Assembly: GCA_049323455.1 (NCBI GenBank)
Contig: JBMONF010000025.1
Span: 1 to 64,000 of the forward strand
Reading direction: 5' to 3'
Source: Hypericibacter sp049323455
Lineage (GTDB): Bacteria > Pseudomonadota > Alphaproteobacteria > Dongiales > Dongiaceae
DNA length: 64,000 bases
Part shown: piece by piece, positions 44,088 through 53,452 of the stretch
How positions within the stretch are numbered: the first letter of the stretch is position 1
Layout: each line of letters starts with the position of its first letter
Program-made: the position numbers and the translations under genes
Notes under the pieces: generated by a model
Seen by the model: only the letters and a program-made list of their open reading frames with translations
What the model was told of the DNA's origin: nothing
Database searches by the model: none

Positions 44088-45335
44088 TCACATCTTTTTG
44101 GGAATATTGAGTGCCACCGCCGCTTCGACCAGCATGAACAGGCCGCAGGCAAAGAACACGGCGCGGACGTCGAAGAAGCTGAGCAGCAGGGAATAGAACG
44201 CCTGTGGCAGCAGATCCGAGAGATCGATATAGGTTCGGAACACGGTCGTCATCTGCGGCCGCTCCAGCGGCCTGACCGCGCGCATATAGGGAATATTGCC
44301 GAAGGAATCGAGCACGCAGCAGAAGGCGGAGCCGGCCAGGAGCGCGGCCGCGGCGAGCCAGGGCTGGTCATAGAGCAGGCCGGCCAGGATCGTCAGCGCA
44401 CCCAAGCCGACGAACGCGCCGATGATGGGACGGCGAATGCCGATGCGCGCGGCAACACGGCCGAACAGGGGTGTTGCGAACAGCATGGCATTGCCGGCCG
44501 ACACCAGGAGCGCGCCGGCGAGCTCGCCCTTGCCCGCCTGCACCATGTAGAGGGCCGGATAGACGAAGAACATCGCCCACCAGCAGGAACGCCCGAAGGG
44601 AATGAACCAGCCGAGCCGAAGCCGCGGCTGGCTCACGAAGCGGCGGATGGCGGCGAAAGGGTTGGGCGGCGGCCGCGTCGCGGCCGCCACGGCCGGGTTC
44701 TCGCTGATGCGCAGATACCAGAAATAGATCAGCAGCAGCAAAGCCGAGGCGGCCGACAGCGCCTCCGCCGTGCCGGGGCCCGCATGTCCGTAAAGCCAGA
44801 CGCCGAGGCCGGGCCCGAGCGTCCAGGCGCCGGCGCTGAACATGAGTTTGAGCGGCTCCGAGCGGACCAGATCGCGCCGCCGGATATAGTCCATCACATA
44901 GAGGCTCAAGGTGATGTTGACGGCGGCCGCGCCGAAGGCGCGCGCGAGCATGGCCCCGACTTGGCCCAGGAGCGTGGCGGTAGCGAGCAGGAGCGCCGCC
45001 GCGATCAGGGCCGCCACACCCGCGGAATAGACCCAGCGGCGGCGGAAGCGCCGGATCAGGAAGGGGATGGCGAAGCTCGAGGCGAGGCCGACGATGCCGA
45101 CCGCCGTGTAGAGCAGGCTCACATCGCGCGCTTCCTGGAGCAGGGCGTAGGCCTGGAGCGGGATCAGCGTGGCGATCAGGGCCCGCGCGAAGCTCTCGAG
45201 CGTGAACATGATCGCGAACACCACGGCGCCCGGGCGGCTGACGGCGCGTAGCCACAAGGGACCCGTGTCGGATTGGATATCGGCGGGCATGCGCTTGGGA
45301 AGGAAGCGGCGAGCGACCTGGCAAGCAGTAGACAT
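44088..45335 (-). CDS. Major facilitator superfamily transporter
   Basis: This roughly 415-residue membrane protein has twelve hydrophobic segments. Loop motifs such as IPFLIRRFRRRWVYSAG (between helices 2 and 3) are MFS-like, and the second half starts near GWFIPFGRSCWWAMFFVYPALYM. Substrate unknown. The start is uncertain: ATG 45335 (MSTACQVARRF) was taken, with ATG 45290 (MPADIQSD) and GTG 45371 also possible. It is not linked to a neighbouring operon, and no regulator is adjacent. Confidence 0.8.
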   Translation of the reverse strand: MSTACQVARRFLPKRMPADIQSDTGPLWLRAVSRPGAVVFAIMFTLESFARALIATLIPLQAYALLQEARDVSLLYTAVGIVGLASSFAIPFLIRRFRRRWVYSAGVAALIAAALLLATATLLGQVGAMLARAFGAAAVNITLSLYVMDYIRRRDLVRSEPLKLMFSAGAWTLGPGLGVWLYGHAGPGTAEALSAASALLLLIYFWYLRISENPAVAAATRPPPNPFAAIRRFVSQPRLRLGWFIPFGRSCWWAMFFVYPALYMVQAGKGELAGALLVSAGNAMLFATPLFGRVAARIGIRRPIIGAFVGLGALTILAGLLYDQPWLAAAALLAGSAFCCVLDSFGNIPYMRAVRPLERPQMTTVFRTYIDLSDLLPQAFYSLLLSFFDVRAVFFACGLFMLVEAAVALNIPKKM

Positions 45336-45421
45336 CGCTCGCCAAACGGCGACCAAGCCATAGCACGACACGAAACATGGCAGAACCGACCGGAAGGGGG
45401 ATCGGCACGCGACAGGTCGTT

Positions 45422-45450
45422 AGAGCGTATCCCGGTCGGGTGGAACGGGC
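45422..45450. repeat. MITE end fragment
   Basis: TAGAGCGTATCCCGGTCGGG followed by TGGAAC resembles the outer arm found at 10120 and 27862 (TAGAGC..TTCCG.TCGGGTGGAAC). The hairpin core is absent, so it is a solo end or decayed copy. Confidence 0.4.
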
Positions 45451-45603
45451 CCCGGGGAGCCGCGTCATCCCCCTTGCGTTCGCCGCAAGGCTGGGTTGAA
45501 ACGCCGGCCCGCTGGCGCCGGTGAAAGCACCTCTTATAATTCGCCGCCCGCCGCGCCCCCGAGGCGCGGACGCCCCCAGCCCAGGAACCACCCGGCAACG
45601 CCC

Positions 45604-46317
45604 ATGAAAATCCTGATCATCCAGAACGAGCCGCTCTCGCCCTCCGGCATCGTCGGCGAGCGCATCGCGGCGCGCGACGCCGATGCCGATATCCGCCTGC
45701 CGCATCAGGGCGATGCGTTGCCCGGCACGGCCGACGGCTATGCCGGCTGCGTGGTTCTGGGCGGGCCGCAGCATGCGATGGACGATGCGCGCTGGCCGGC
45801 CTTGGCCGATGTCGTCGAGACGATCCGCGAATTCCATCGCGAGGGCCGGCCCCTGCTCGGCATCTGTCTCGGCTCGCAGCTCATGGCGCGGGCCTTCGGC
45901 GCGCCCGTGCGCCGGCACACGCATCTCGAGATCGGCTTTCACGAGCTGGCGGTGACGCCGGCGGGCGAGAAGGACTCGCTGCTCTCCGGTCTGGGGCCGC
46001 AGACGCACATCCTGCAATGGCACGAGGATACCTTCGACCTGCCGGAAGGCGCCGAACATCTCATGGCGGGCGAAGGCTGCCGCAACCAGGCCTTCCGCCT
46101 GGGCGAACGCGCTTACGCTTTCCAGTGCCATTTCGAGGCCACGCCGGCGATCGTCGAGAACTGGTTCGGCTTGTGCGAGGAGAGCCTTGGCAAGCATATC
46201 GGGCGCGAGCGGGTACCGGCCGAGATCGAGCGCCTGCGCGCGCAATGGCCGCAGCACGGCGCGGCGGCCCGGCGGTTTGCCGAAACCGTCACCGATCGCT
46301 GGCTCGACCTGGCGTGA
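45604..46317 (+). CDS. Class I glutamine amidotransferase-domain protein
   Basis: This 237-residue stand-alone GATase fold has the nucleophile cysteine in LLGICLGSQLMARAFG (about residues 95-110) and the histidine/glutamate pair near the end of the domain in YAFQCHFEATPAIV. The N-terminus MKILIIQNEPLSPSGIVGERI is typical of GMP-synthase-like amidotransferase domains without a synthetase partner. Real substrates of this group are mostly unknown. Some act as gamma-glutamyl hydrolases. Its neighbours are unrelated genes on the other strand. Confidence 0.85.
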   Translation: MKILIIQNEPLSPSGIVGERIAARDADADIRLPHQGDALPGTADGYAGCVVLGGPQHAMDDARWPALADVVETIREFHREGRPLLGICLGSQLMARAFGAPVRRHTHLEIGFHELAVTPAGEKDSLLSGLGPQTHILQWHEDTFDLPEGAEHLMAGEGCRNQAFRLGERAYAFQCHFEATPAIVENWFGLCEESLGKHIGRERVPAEIERLRAQWPQHGAAARRFAETVTDRWLDLA

Positions 46318-46340
46318 GCCGCGACGGCGCGAGCCCGCGC

Positions 46341-46937
46341 TCAGTGCCGGGGCGAGAGCCGCGCCACGAACAGAAGCGATCGTTCCCCGTCCGCGGCGAC
46401 GGCGTGAGACGCCTGCGCCTCCACCTGGACGACGAGCGTATCGCCCGGCGCCAGAACCGTGCCGTCGTCGAGCGACGATCCGCCCTCGAGCGCGTGAAGG
46501 ATGAGCGTCGTGCCATGGCCCAGGGCCGGCAGGGCCTGCCGGCCCTGGGCCAGCGCCAGCACGCCCACCGCCGCCGTCAGGGCCTCGCGCCGCACCATCA
46601 GGTTGAAATCGCGCACCGGGCCCTGGATCAGCCGGGCGTCGAGCGCATCCTCGCCACGAAAGGTGAAGGGCTCGAAGCGGCGATCGAGACGCTCGACCCG
46701 GCCGTCGGCGAAGCGGAGCTCCATGCCGTTCCCGGCGATCAGCATGATGGTGCGGTCATAGCCCGGAAAGGCCGAGAACGGCCCGTCGGCGCCCACCTCC
46801 GCGATCGAGAGCCGCCAGCGGAAGCCGGTCGCGACGTCGCCCTCTGGCGGATCGATGGCGATCTCGGCGGTCATGCCCTGGCCGTTCTTCCAGGGCATGA
46901 GGCGATGGTCGGCGGGCCGGATCAGACGGCGGAGCAT
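46341..46937 (-). CDS. HutD/Ves-family cupin protein
   Basis: This 198-residue protein is recognised by the start MLRRLIRPADHRLMPWKNGQG and the stretch FRWRLSIAEVGADGPFSAFPGYDRTIML, typical of HutD. It has a double-cupin fold with a probable role in histidine utilisation, where HutD is thought to limit formiminoglutamate accumulation. No hut genes are in the window, so it may be a stand-alone paralogue. The start at 46937 was chosen because the sequence upstream is a repeat (CTTCGACAGGCTCAGGATGAG). Confidence 0.82.
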   Translation of the reverse strand: MLRRLIRPADHRLMPWKNGQGMTAEIAIDPPEGDVATGFRWRLSIAEVGADGPFSAFPGYDRTIMLIAGNGMELRFADGRVERLDRRFEPFTFRGEDALDARLIQGPVRDFNLMVRREALTAAVGVLALAQGRQALPALGHGTTLILHALEGGSSLDDGTVLAPGDTLVVQVEAQASHAVAADGERSLLFVARLSPRH

Positions 46938-46949
46938 GGCAACATCTTG

Positions 46950-47055
46950 TCGAGCTTCGGCCTCATCCTTCGACAGGCTCAGGATGAGGCCTACTCTCGC
47001 CGCATGATTCAATCAACCCTCACCCTGAGCTCGTCGAAGGGCGAGGGTTGATTGG
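46950..47055. repeat. CTTCGACAGGCTCAGGATGAG repeat
   Basis: The gap contains CCTCATCCTTCGACAGGCTC, then AGGATGAGGC, and the related TCACCCTGAGCTCGTCGAAGGGCGAGGG. These inverted sequences resemble a widespread family in alphaproteobacteria that is often seen between convergent or co-directional genes. Confidence 0.6.
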
Positions 47056-47061
47056 GGCTCC

Positions 47062-48657
47062 TCACAGCTTCCCGCTCTCGATCTCCCTCTTGCGCCGCAC
47101 GACGTAGGCCGCCAGTTCCTCGCGGATGTCGGGGTCCATCGGCGGTTCCTGGTACTGGCGCAAGAGCTCCTTCCAGATCGCGTTGGCGCGGTGCGTCGCG
47201 TCGATGGCACCCGCCTCGCTCCAGGTCTCGAAGTTGCGCCAGTCCGACAGCATCGGCGTGTAGAAGGCCTTCTCGAAGCGCTCGAGCGTATGGCCCACGC
47301 CGAAGAAATGCCCGCCGGGCCCCACCTCGGCGATGGCGTCCAGGCCCAGGCTCGCAGGATCGGTCGCGATCGGCGTCATGGTCTCCCGCACGAGCTGGAG
47401 CATCTCGCAATCGAGGATCAGCTTCTCGTAGGAAGCCGTGAGCCCGCCCTCGAGCCAGCCGGCCGCATGGTAAAGCAGATTGACGCCGCCCATGATGGTG
47501 CCCCAGAGCGACATGCCGGATTCGTAGGTCGCCTGCAGATCGACGCAGTTCGACGCGTTCACATTGCTGGAACGGTAGGGCAGGCGGTAGCGCCGGGCGA
47601 GCTGGCCCGAGGCGAAGGCGGCCTTGGTGTATTCGGGCGTGCCGAAGGCGGGGGATCCCGAGCGCATATCGACGTTCGAGGTGAAGCCGCCATAGACCAC
47701 CGGCGCGCCGGGCCGCACCAGCTGCGTCAGCGTCGCCATGAAGAGCGCCTCGGCATTCTGCTGGGTGAGCGCGCCGGCGAGTGTCACCGGGCTCATGGCG
47801 CCGGCGAGCGTGAAGGGTGTGACCACCGTCGCCTGACCGTGGCGCGCCAGCTCGACCAGCCCCTCGCCCATCGGAATGTCGAGCTTCAGCGGCGAGTTGG
47901 AGTTGACGATGCTGATGACGGCCGGCCGCTCGGCGAGCTCCTCGCGCGTGGTCGGATAGGCGATGCAGGCCATCTCGATGGCGTCCTTCACCCGATAGGC
48001 GCCGATGGCCCAGCAATGCCAGCTCTTGTCGGTCAAGGTCAGGCTCGCCTCGTAGACGTCGAGATGGCGCGTCTCGGCCGGCAGGTCGGTCGGCTCGACC
48101 GCGGTGCTGCCCTCCTGATGCAGCACGTTCAGCATCTGCACGAGGCGCACGAAGTCGCGCATGTCGGCGGCGTTGCCGGCGCGCCGGCCGCGATCGAGAT
48201 CGCTGACGAAGGCGGGGCCCCCGGTGCCGCAGAACACGAGATGGTCGCTGCCGATGACGAGATCGCGCTCGGGATTGCGCGCGCGCAAGGGAAACGCGGA
48301 AGGCGCCTTGGCCATCGCCTCCATGACGAGGCCGCGATCGAGCCGCACGCGCCGGGTCCCGCGATCGACCGTGGCGCCAGCACCAGCGAAGATGTCGAGG
48401 CTTTCGTCGTGCAGCACCTCGAATCCGACCCGCTCCAGGAGGTCGAGCGAGGCCTCGTGGATGGCCTCGATCTGATCGGCCGACAGGATCTCGACCGGCT
48501 TGAAGGGATTGCGCACCGACGCGAAGGGAAGCTGGCGGATCCCGCCGGCCGGTGCGGCGCGCCGCTCGCGCCGGCCTCGCGTTTCCCGCGCCCGCGCCTC
48601 GCGGCCGCCAAGCCCCGCAGCAGGCCTGTTTCCCGATACCGCCCCTTCCCCCGTCAT
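47062..48657 (-). CDS. MttB-family methyltransferase, non-pyrrolysine homologue
   Basis: This 531-residue barrel belongs to the trimethylamine/glycine-betaine methyltransferase family (ILSADQIEAIHEASLDLLERVGFEVLHDE, GTGGPAFVSDLDRG, YTKAAFASGQLARRYRLPYRSS). The frame has no internal amber codon, so it is not a pyrrolysine MttB. Homologues without pyrrolysine use glycine betaine, stachydrine or related quaternary amines and a corrinoid partner. No corrinoid protein is in the window. The first 45 residues are an Arg/Ala-rich variable region, so the start is less certain. A TMADH-like gene lies 56 bases upstream on the same strand. Confidence 0.85.
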   Translation of the reverse strand: MTGEGAVSGNRPAAGLGGREARARETRGRRERRAAPAGGIRQLPFASVRNPFKPVEILSADQIEAIHEASLDLLERVGFEVLHDESLDIFAGAGATVDRGTRRVRLDRGLVMEAMAKAPSAFPLRARNPERDLVIGSDHLVFCGTGGPAFVSDLDRGRRAGNAADMRDFVRLVQMLNVLHQEGSTAVEPTDLPAETRHLDVYEASLTLTDKSWHCWAIGAYRVKDAIEMACIAYPTTREELAERPAVISIVNSNSPLKLDIPMGEGLVELARHGQATVVTPFTLAGAMSPVTLAGALTQQNAEALFMATLTQLVRPGAPVVYGGFTSNVDMRSGSPAFGTPEYTKAAFASGQLARRYRLPYRSSNVNASNCVDLQATYESGMSLWGTIMGGVNLLYHAAGWLEGGLTASYEKLILDCEMLQLVRETMTPIATDPASLGLDAIAEVGPGGHFFGVGHTLERFEKAFYTPMLSDWRNFETWSEAGAIDATHRANAIWKELLRQYQEPPMDPDIREELAAYVVRRKREIESGKL

Positions 48658-48713
48658 GGTTCCCTCCGCCGTGTTCCCGGCCGTTTGGCGCGGCTCTTCG
48701 TCTTTGGCTGTCG

Positions 48714-50768
48714 CTACACCGTCACCCGCTCGCGCTTGTAGGGCACCTCGCCCAGAACCGGCTCGTCGAGCTCGCGCGCATGGCGATGGCCGGCATAGAC
48801 CGCATGGACCAGCGCGCCCGGCGCCAGGCAGTCGCCGATCCGCGCCAAGCCCTCGATGCCCGCCGCCCGGAGCGCCGCGGGGTCGGCCGCCAGCTCGCGA
48901 TAGAGCCCGTCCACGGGCGCGCGCATGGTGACGAGCAGCAGGCTCGCCGCCTCGAGCCGCTTGAGCCGCCCGGTATAGATGCAGGCGAGATCGGCGGCGC
49001 CGTTCTCGAAGCCCGCGAGCTGGCGCGCCGTCACGATCTCCACGCCGAGCTCGATCAGGCGGCGCTGCACCTTGTCCTGCTCGTCCGTCATCTTGCAGAA
49101 GGAGGAGGCCTCCGCGCCTGGTGTGGCGAGCGTCACCTCGAGCCCCGCCTGCGCCAGCTTCATGGCAAGGCAGCCGCCCATGTAATACTGGTCCTCGTCA
49201 TAGACGAGGACGGGTCCCGCCGGCAGGGTGCCGGTCATGATATCCTCCGGCGTGAAGATGGCACCGACATCCCCGTTGACGGTCGCCTCGTGCGTGACCT
49301 GGCCGACGCCGTCGCGCCGCCAGCGCGCGCCCGTCGCGACCACCACATGCTGGGCGCCGAACTCGCGCACGTCGGCGGCGGTCATGGGGCTTGCCGGATA
49401 GAGCTCGACATTCGGCAGCTTCGAAAGCTGGCCCAGCCGCCAGTCGCGCACGCGCGCATAGGAAGCGAGCCCCGGCAGCCTGCATTCGCGGTTGATGCGC
49501 CCGCCGAGCTCCCCGGCCGCGTCCGCCAGCGCCACCTGATAGCCGCGCTTGCCGAGCGTGACGGCGCATTCGAGCCCCGCCGGCCCGCCGCCCACGATCA
49601 GCACGCGCTTCTCCGATCGCTTCGGGTTGACGCGCTCGGGGTGCCAGCCGCGCCGCCACTCCTCGCCCATGGTCGGATTCTGGGTGCAGCGGATCGGCAC
49701 GCCCTCGTTGTTGGCCGAGCGGCAGATGTTGCAGCCGATGCATTCGCGGATCTCGTCCTCGCGGCCTTCCTCGATCTTGCGCGGCAGAAAGGGGTCGGCG
49801 ATCGAGGGGCGGGCGGCGCCGATCAGGTCGAGCACGCCGCGCTTCACTTGCGAGACCATGGTGTCGGGCGAGGTGAAGCGGCCCACGCCCACCACCGGCT
49901 TGGTCGTGACCGTCTTCACGAAGGAGACATAGGGCTCCTGGTAGCCCTCTTCGGAGAAGCGGGCGCTCATGGAATCGTTGCCGACCTGGGAGATGTTGAC
50001 GTCCCAGAGATCGGGCAGCTCGGCCAGCATCTCGACCACCTCGCGGCCTTCCGCGCCCGCCGCCACGCCGTGCTCGCCCATGAGCTCGTCGACCGCGAAG
50101 CGCACGGCGAGCGCCACCTCGGGCCCGATCGCCTCGCGCGTGATCTCGATCATCTCGCGCAGGAGCCGCACGCGGTTCTCGAGGCTGCCGCCATATTCGT
50201 CGCCGCGGTGGTTGTAGCGCCTGGCGATGAACTGGAACGGCAGATAGGCGTGGCCGGCATAGACATAGACGATGTCGAAGCCGGCCCGCACCGCGCGCCG
50301 GGCAGCCTCGGCCTGCCAGCGCTTGAGATCGGCGATGTCGGCGCGGTCCATGGCGCGGGTCTGCACGGGGTGCAGGTAGTGGAGCGGCACGCCGTCGGGC
50401 GAGATCGAGGGCAGGCGGCTGCTGCGATTGTTGGCGTGATGGCCGCCATGCCAGAGCTCGACGCCGGCGAGCGCGCCATGCGCGTGGATGGCGGCGGCCG
50501 TCATCGCCATCGCGCGCACATCGTCCTCGTCCCACAGGCTGCAGAAGCGGTAGGGCGCGTCCTCGGCGGTCGGATGGATCGAGCAATATTCGGTGCAGAC
50601 CACGCCCCAGCCGCCCTCGGCCTTGACGGCGCGCATGGCGGTCACGGTCTTGGGCAGCTCGAAGCCCATGCCGCTGCAATGCGGCACCTGGTAGAAGCGG
50701 TTCCTGGCCGTGACCGGCCCGATCTTCACCGGCTCGAACAGGATGTCGTAACGCGGATTGCGTGCCAT
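48714..50768 (-). CDS. Trimethylamine-dehydrogenase-like iron-sulfur flavoprotein
   Basis: This 684-residue enzyme aligns along its length with trimethylamine dehydrogenase. The N-terminal FMN barrel keeps the flavin-linking cysteine C31 in VPHCSG (equivalent to Cys30), and Tyr in TEYCSI. The [4Fe-4S] ligands are in CIGCNICRSANNEG and IRCTQNP, with GRGWHP-like GEEWRRGWHPER next. The ADP-binding domain VLIVGGGPAGLECAVTLG follows. Two aromatic-bowl tryptophans of TMADH (264 and 355 in its numbering) are missing, so it likely oxidises another methylated amine, such as a secondary amine or N-methyl amino acid. The start at 50768 is the ATG matching the TMADH N-terminus. Confidence 0.88.
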   Translation of the reverse strand: MARNPRYDILFEPVKIGPVTARNRFYQVPHCSGMGFELPKTVTAMRAVKAEGGWGVVCTEYCSIHPTAEDAPYRFCSLWDEDDVRAMAMTAAAIHAHGALAGVELWHGGHHANNRSSRLPSISPDGVPLHYLHPVQTRAMDRADIADLKRWQAEAARRAVRAGFDIVYVYAGHAYLPFQFIARRYNHRGDEYGGSLENRVRLLREMIEITREAIGPEVALAVRFAVDELMGEHGVAAGAEGREVVEMLAELPDLWDVNISQVGNDSMSARFSEEGYQEPYVSFVKTVTTKPVVGVGRFTSPDTMVSQVKRGVLDLIGAARPSIADPFLPRKIEEGREDEIRECIGCNICRSANNEGVPIRCTQNPTMGEEWRRGWHPERVNPKRSEKRVLIVGGGPAGLECAVTLGKRGYQVALADAAGELGGRINRECRLPGLASYARVRDWRLGQLSKLPNVELYPASPMTAADVREFGAQHVVVATGARWRRDGVGQVTHEATVNGDVGAIFTPEDIMTGTLPAGPVLVYDEDQYYMGGCLAMKLAQAGLEVTLATPGAEASSFCKMTDEQDKVQRRLIELGVEIVTARQLAGFENGAADLACIYTGRLKRLEAASLLLVTMRAPVDGLYRELAADPAALRAAGIEGLARIGDCLAPGALVHAVYAGHRHARELDEPVLGEVPYKRERVTV

Positions 50769-50958
50769 TACCCCTGCCTCATCCCCTCTCGGCACCGCCC
50801 TCGGCAGGCCGTGGCGACGCCCCATCCCCTTCGGCCCGGCCAGGATTGCAGCCGGCCATCCGGCAACGACGGCGAGTGGCAGCAAGCCGGCTTCGGACCG
50901 AACGAAGCGTCCCCGGCGCTTCGGCCCTGACGAGCCGATCTTCTCGGGCTGGCGGAGA

Positions 50959-51159
50959 CTAGCGCGGACCGCGTCGGTTGGCGAGCGGACCGGAGGAGGA
51001 TTGGGCGGGCGGCGGGGGCTCGTCCTCGTCGAACAGGATGCGCTCGGCCGCGCCGTCGAGATCGTCGAACTGGCCGCTTCGAAGCGCCCACATGAAGGCG
51101 CCCAGGCCCAGGAGCCCCAGGCCCAGCGCGATCGGGATCAGATAGATGAGGCCTTCCAT
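50959..51159 (-). CDS. ccoS: cbb3-type cytochrome oxidase assembly protein CcoS
   Basis: This 66-residue protein has one membrane helix (MEGLIYLIPIALGLGLLGLGAF) followed by MWALRSGQFDDLDGAAERILFDED, the CcoS hallmark. It is needed for cofactor insertion into the cbb3 oxidase. The Pro/Ser tail is variable. It is the last gene of the ccoGHIS assembly operon, 28 bases after ccoI. Confidence 0.93.
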   Translation of the reverse strand: MEGLIYLIPIALGLGLLGLGAFMWALRSGQFDDLDGAAERILFDEDEPPPPAQSSSGPLANRRGPR

Positions 51160-51187
51160 GGCTCGTGCCCCTCGCCTTCGCGCTCTC

Positions 51188-53452
51188 CTATGATTTGCGC
51201 TCGCGCAGGCCGAGCCGCAAGGCGTTGCCGGTGACGACGAGCGAGGAGGAGGACATGGCGATCGCCGCCACCAGCGGCGTCACGAAGCCCAGGATCGCCA
51301 GCGGCACTGCAAGAAGATTATAGCCGAACGCCATCAGGAAATTCTGCCGGACGAGCGCGCGGCAGCGCCGCGCCACGGTCAGGAGCTCGATGGCGGCGGC
51401 GAGCTGCACGCCCTGGAACACCGCGTCGGCCGAGGTCTGGGTGATGTCGGCGGCACTCGAGGGCGAGAGCGACACGAAGGCGGCCGCCAGGGCCGGCGCG
51501 TCGTTGAGCCCGTCGCCCACCATCAGGACCTTGCGTCCCTCGGCGGCCAGCGCCTCGAGGCGATCGGTCTTGTCGGTCGGGCTCATGCCCGCCTTCCAGT
51601 CGGTGATGCCGAGCGTCCAGGCCACCTGCTTGACCGTGGCCTCGCGGTCGCCCGAAAGCAGTTCGATCTTCAAGCCCCGGCGCTTCAGGCCCGCGACGGT
51701 CTCGATCGCGTCGGGGCGGAGCTGATCGACGAAAGCGAAGCAGACCGGTGTTTCGCCCGGCCGGGTCAGCCACAGCTCGGGCCCCCCAACCGGACGGGCA
51801 TCTTCTGGCTGGCCCTCCCCCGGCTCGCCCTCATGGACGCCGCACCAGCGCCGGCTGCCGAGCCGGATCTCGCCCTCGGGTCCCGCCAGCGCCAGCCCCA
51901 TGCCGGGCATCTCCTTCACGCCGCGCGCTGGCTGCACGGCCGGCACCGCGCGGGCCAGCGCGCGGGCCAAGGGGTGCTTGCTGTTGGCGGCGAGCGAGGC
52001 GGCGAGCATAAGCGCCGCCGGATCGATCCGCTCGCGCTCGACCAGCTCCGGGCGGCCCAGCGTCAGCGTGCCGGTCTTGTCGAACACCACCGTGTCGATT
52101 TCGGCCAGCCGCTCCAGCGCCGTCGCCGACTTCAGGAGAATCCCGCGGCGCATGAGCCGGCCGCTCGCCACCACCTGCACTGCCGGCACGGCGAGGCCGA
52201 GCGCGCAGGGGCAGGTGATGATGAGCACGGAGGCCGCGATCAGCAGCGCCGGCTGCCAGGCGAGGCCCACGAGAAACACCCAGCCGAGGAAGGTCACGAG
52301 CGCGGCCAGATGCACGACCGGCGTATAGGCGCGCGCGATGCGGTCGGCGAGCGCGACATAGCGGGCGCGGCGCTGCTCGGCCGCCTCGAGCAGCCGCACG
52401 ATGCCGGCGAGCAGCGTGTCCTCGCCGACCTCGACCACCTCGATGCGCAAGGGGGCGGCCAGATTGACCGTGCCGGCGAAGACGCGGGCGCCGGGCTCCA
52501 CCCGGGCCGGCAGGGTCTCGCCGGTGACGAGCGACATGTCGAGCTCGGACCTGCCCTCGCGCACGCGGCCGTCGACGGCGACGCGCTCGCCCGGCGCCAC
52601 CAGGAGCGTCATGCCCGGCACCACCTCGCGCACCGGCAGGATGCGCCGCTCGCCCGTGCCCATCAGCACGGTCACGGCCTGCGCGCCCAGCGCCAGCAGA
52701 CGCTGGGCCGCCGAGCGCGCCTTGCCGCGCGCGCGCCGGTCGAGATAGCGGCCCAAGAGCAGGAAGAACAGCAGCGAGACGGCCGAATCGAAATAGGCAT
52801 GCTCGCCGCCGGTGACGGTCTCGAACACGCTGATGCCCGCGGTGAGCACGACGCCCACCGTGATCGGCACGTCCATGTTGGTGCTGCGCTTGGCGAGCGC
52901 GGCGAACGCCGATCTGGCGAAGGGCCGGATCGCGTAGGCGATGGCGGGCAGCGCGATCAGGGCCGAGAACCAGTGCATGAGGTCGCGCGTGGCCGGCCCC
53001 ATGGCCTGGACGTGACCGGCCCAGATCGAGACCGATAGCAGCATGATGTTGGCGGCGGCGAAGCCCGCCACCGCCATGGCGCGCAGGAGCTCCTTCTCGG
53101 CCTTCGTGTCGGCGTCGCCGAGCTCGGCCGGATCGTAAGGCATGAAGCGGTAGCCGAGCTCGGAAGCGGCCGCGACCAGCGGATTGGCGCGCGCGGCCGG
53201 CCCGCGCCAGCTCACGACCAGCCGGCGGGTGGTGAGGTTGAGCCGGGCCTCAGTCACGTCGGGCTGGCGCTTGAGCGTAGTCTCGATGCGCTGCACGCAG
53301 GCGCCGCAATGGACGCCCTCCGCCATCAGATGCAGCACGAAGCCGTCCGGGCCGCTCTCCTTGGCATAGGCCGAGTAATCGACCGGTGCCTCGTCGCCGG
53401 GCCGGGCCTCCGCCGGCGGCGCATGCAGACGGACGACGCTGCCCGTGCTCAT
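51188..53452 (-). CDS. ccoI: Copper-translocating P1B-type ATPase CcoI
   Basis: This 754-residue ATPase supplies copper for the cbb3 oxidase. An N-terminal metal-binding domain with CGAC (EGVHCGACVQRIETTL, about residues 48-63) is followed by membrane helices, the transmembrane copper site CPC in IITCPCALGLAVPAVQ, the phosphorylation motif DKTGTLTLG, and GDGLNDAPALAAA. The start was set at 53452, which overlaps ccoH by 4 bases (ATGA); a longer frame exists. It also fits FixI. Confidence 0.95.
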   Translation of the reverse strand: MSTGSVVRLHAPPAEARPGDEAPVDYSAYAKESGPDGFVLHLMAEGVHCGACVQRIETTLKRQPDVTEARLNLTTRRLVVSWRGPAARANPLVAAASELGYRFMPYDPAELGDADTKAEKELLRAMAVAGFAAANIMLLSVSIWAGHVQAMGPATRDLMHWFSALIALPAIAYAIRPFARSAFAALAKRSTNMDVPITVGVVLTAGISVFETVTGGEHAYFDSAVSLLFFLLLGRYLDRRARGKARSAAQRLLALGAQAVTVLMGTGERRILPVREVVPGMTLLVAPGERVAVDGRVREGRSELDMSLVTGETLPARVEPGARVFAGTVNLAAPLRIEVVEVGEDTLLAGIVRLLEAAEQRRARYVALADRIARAYTPVVHLAALVTFLGWVFLVGLAWQPALLIAASVLIITCPCALGLAVPAVQVVASGRLMRRGILLKSATALERLAEIDTVVFDKTGTLTLGRPELVERERIDPAALMLAASLAANSKHPLARALARAVPAVQPARGVKEMPGMGLALAGPEGEIRLGSRRWCGVHEGEPGEGQPEDARPVGGPELWLTRPGETPVCFAFVDQLRPDAIETVAGLKRRGLKIELLSGDREATVKQVAWTLGITDWKAGMSPTDKTDRLEALAAEGRKVLMVGDGLNDAPALAAAFVSLSPSSAADITQTSADAVFQGVQLAAAIELLTVARRCRALVRQNFLMAFGYNLLAVPLAILGFVTPLVAAIAMSSSSLVVTGNALRLGLRERKS

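Noticed and set aside
47062..48657. Pyrrolysine-containing MttB
   Set aside because: The frame is continuous with no internal TAG, so a standard pyrrolysine enzyme is excluded.
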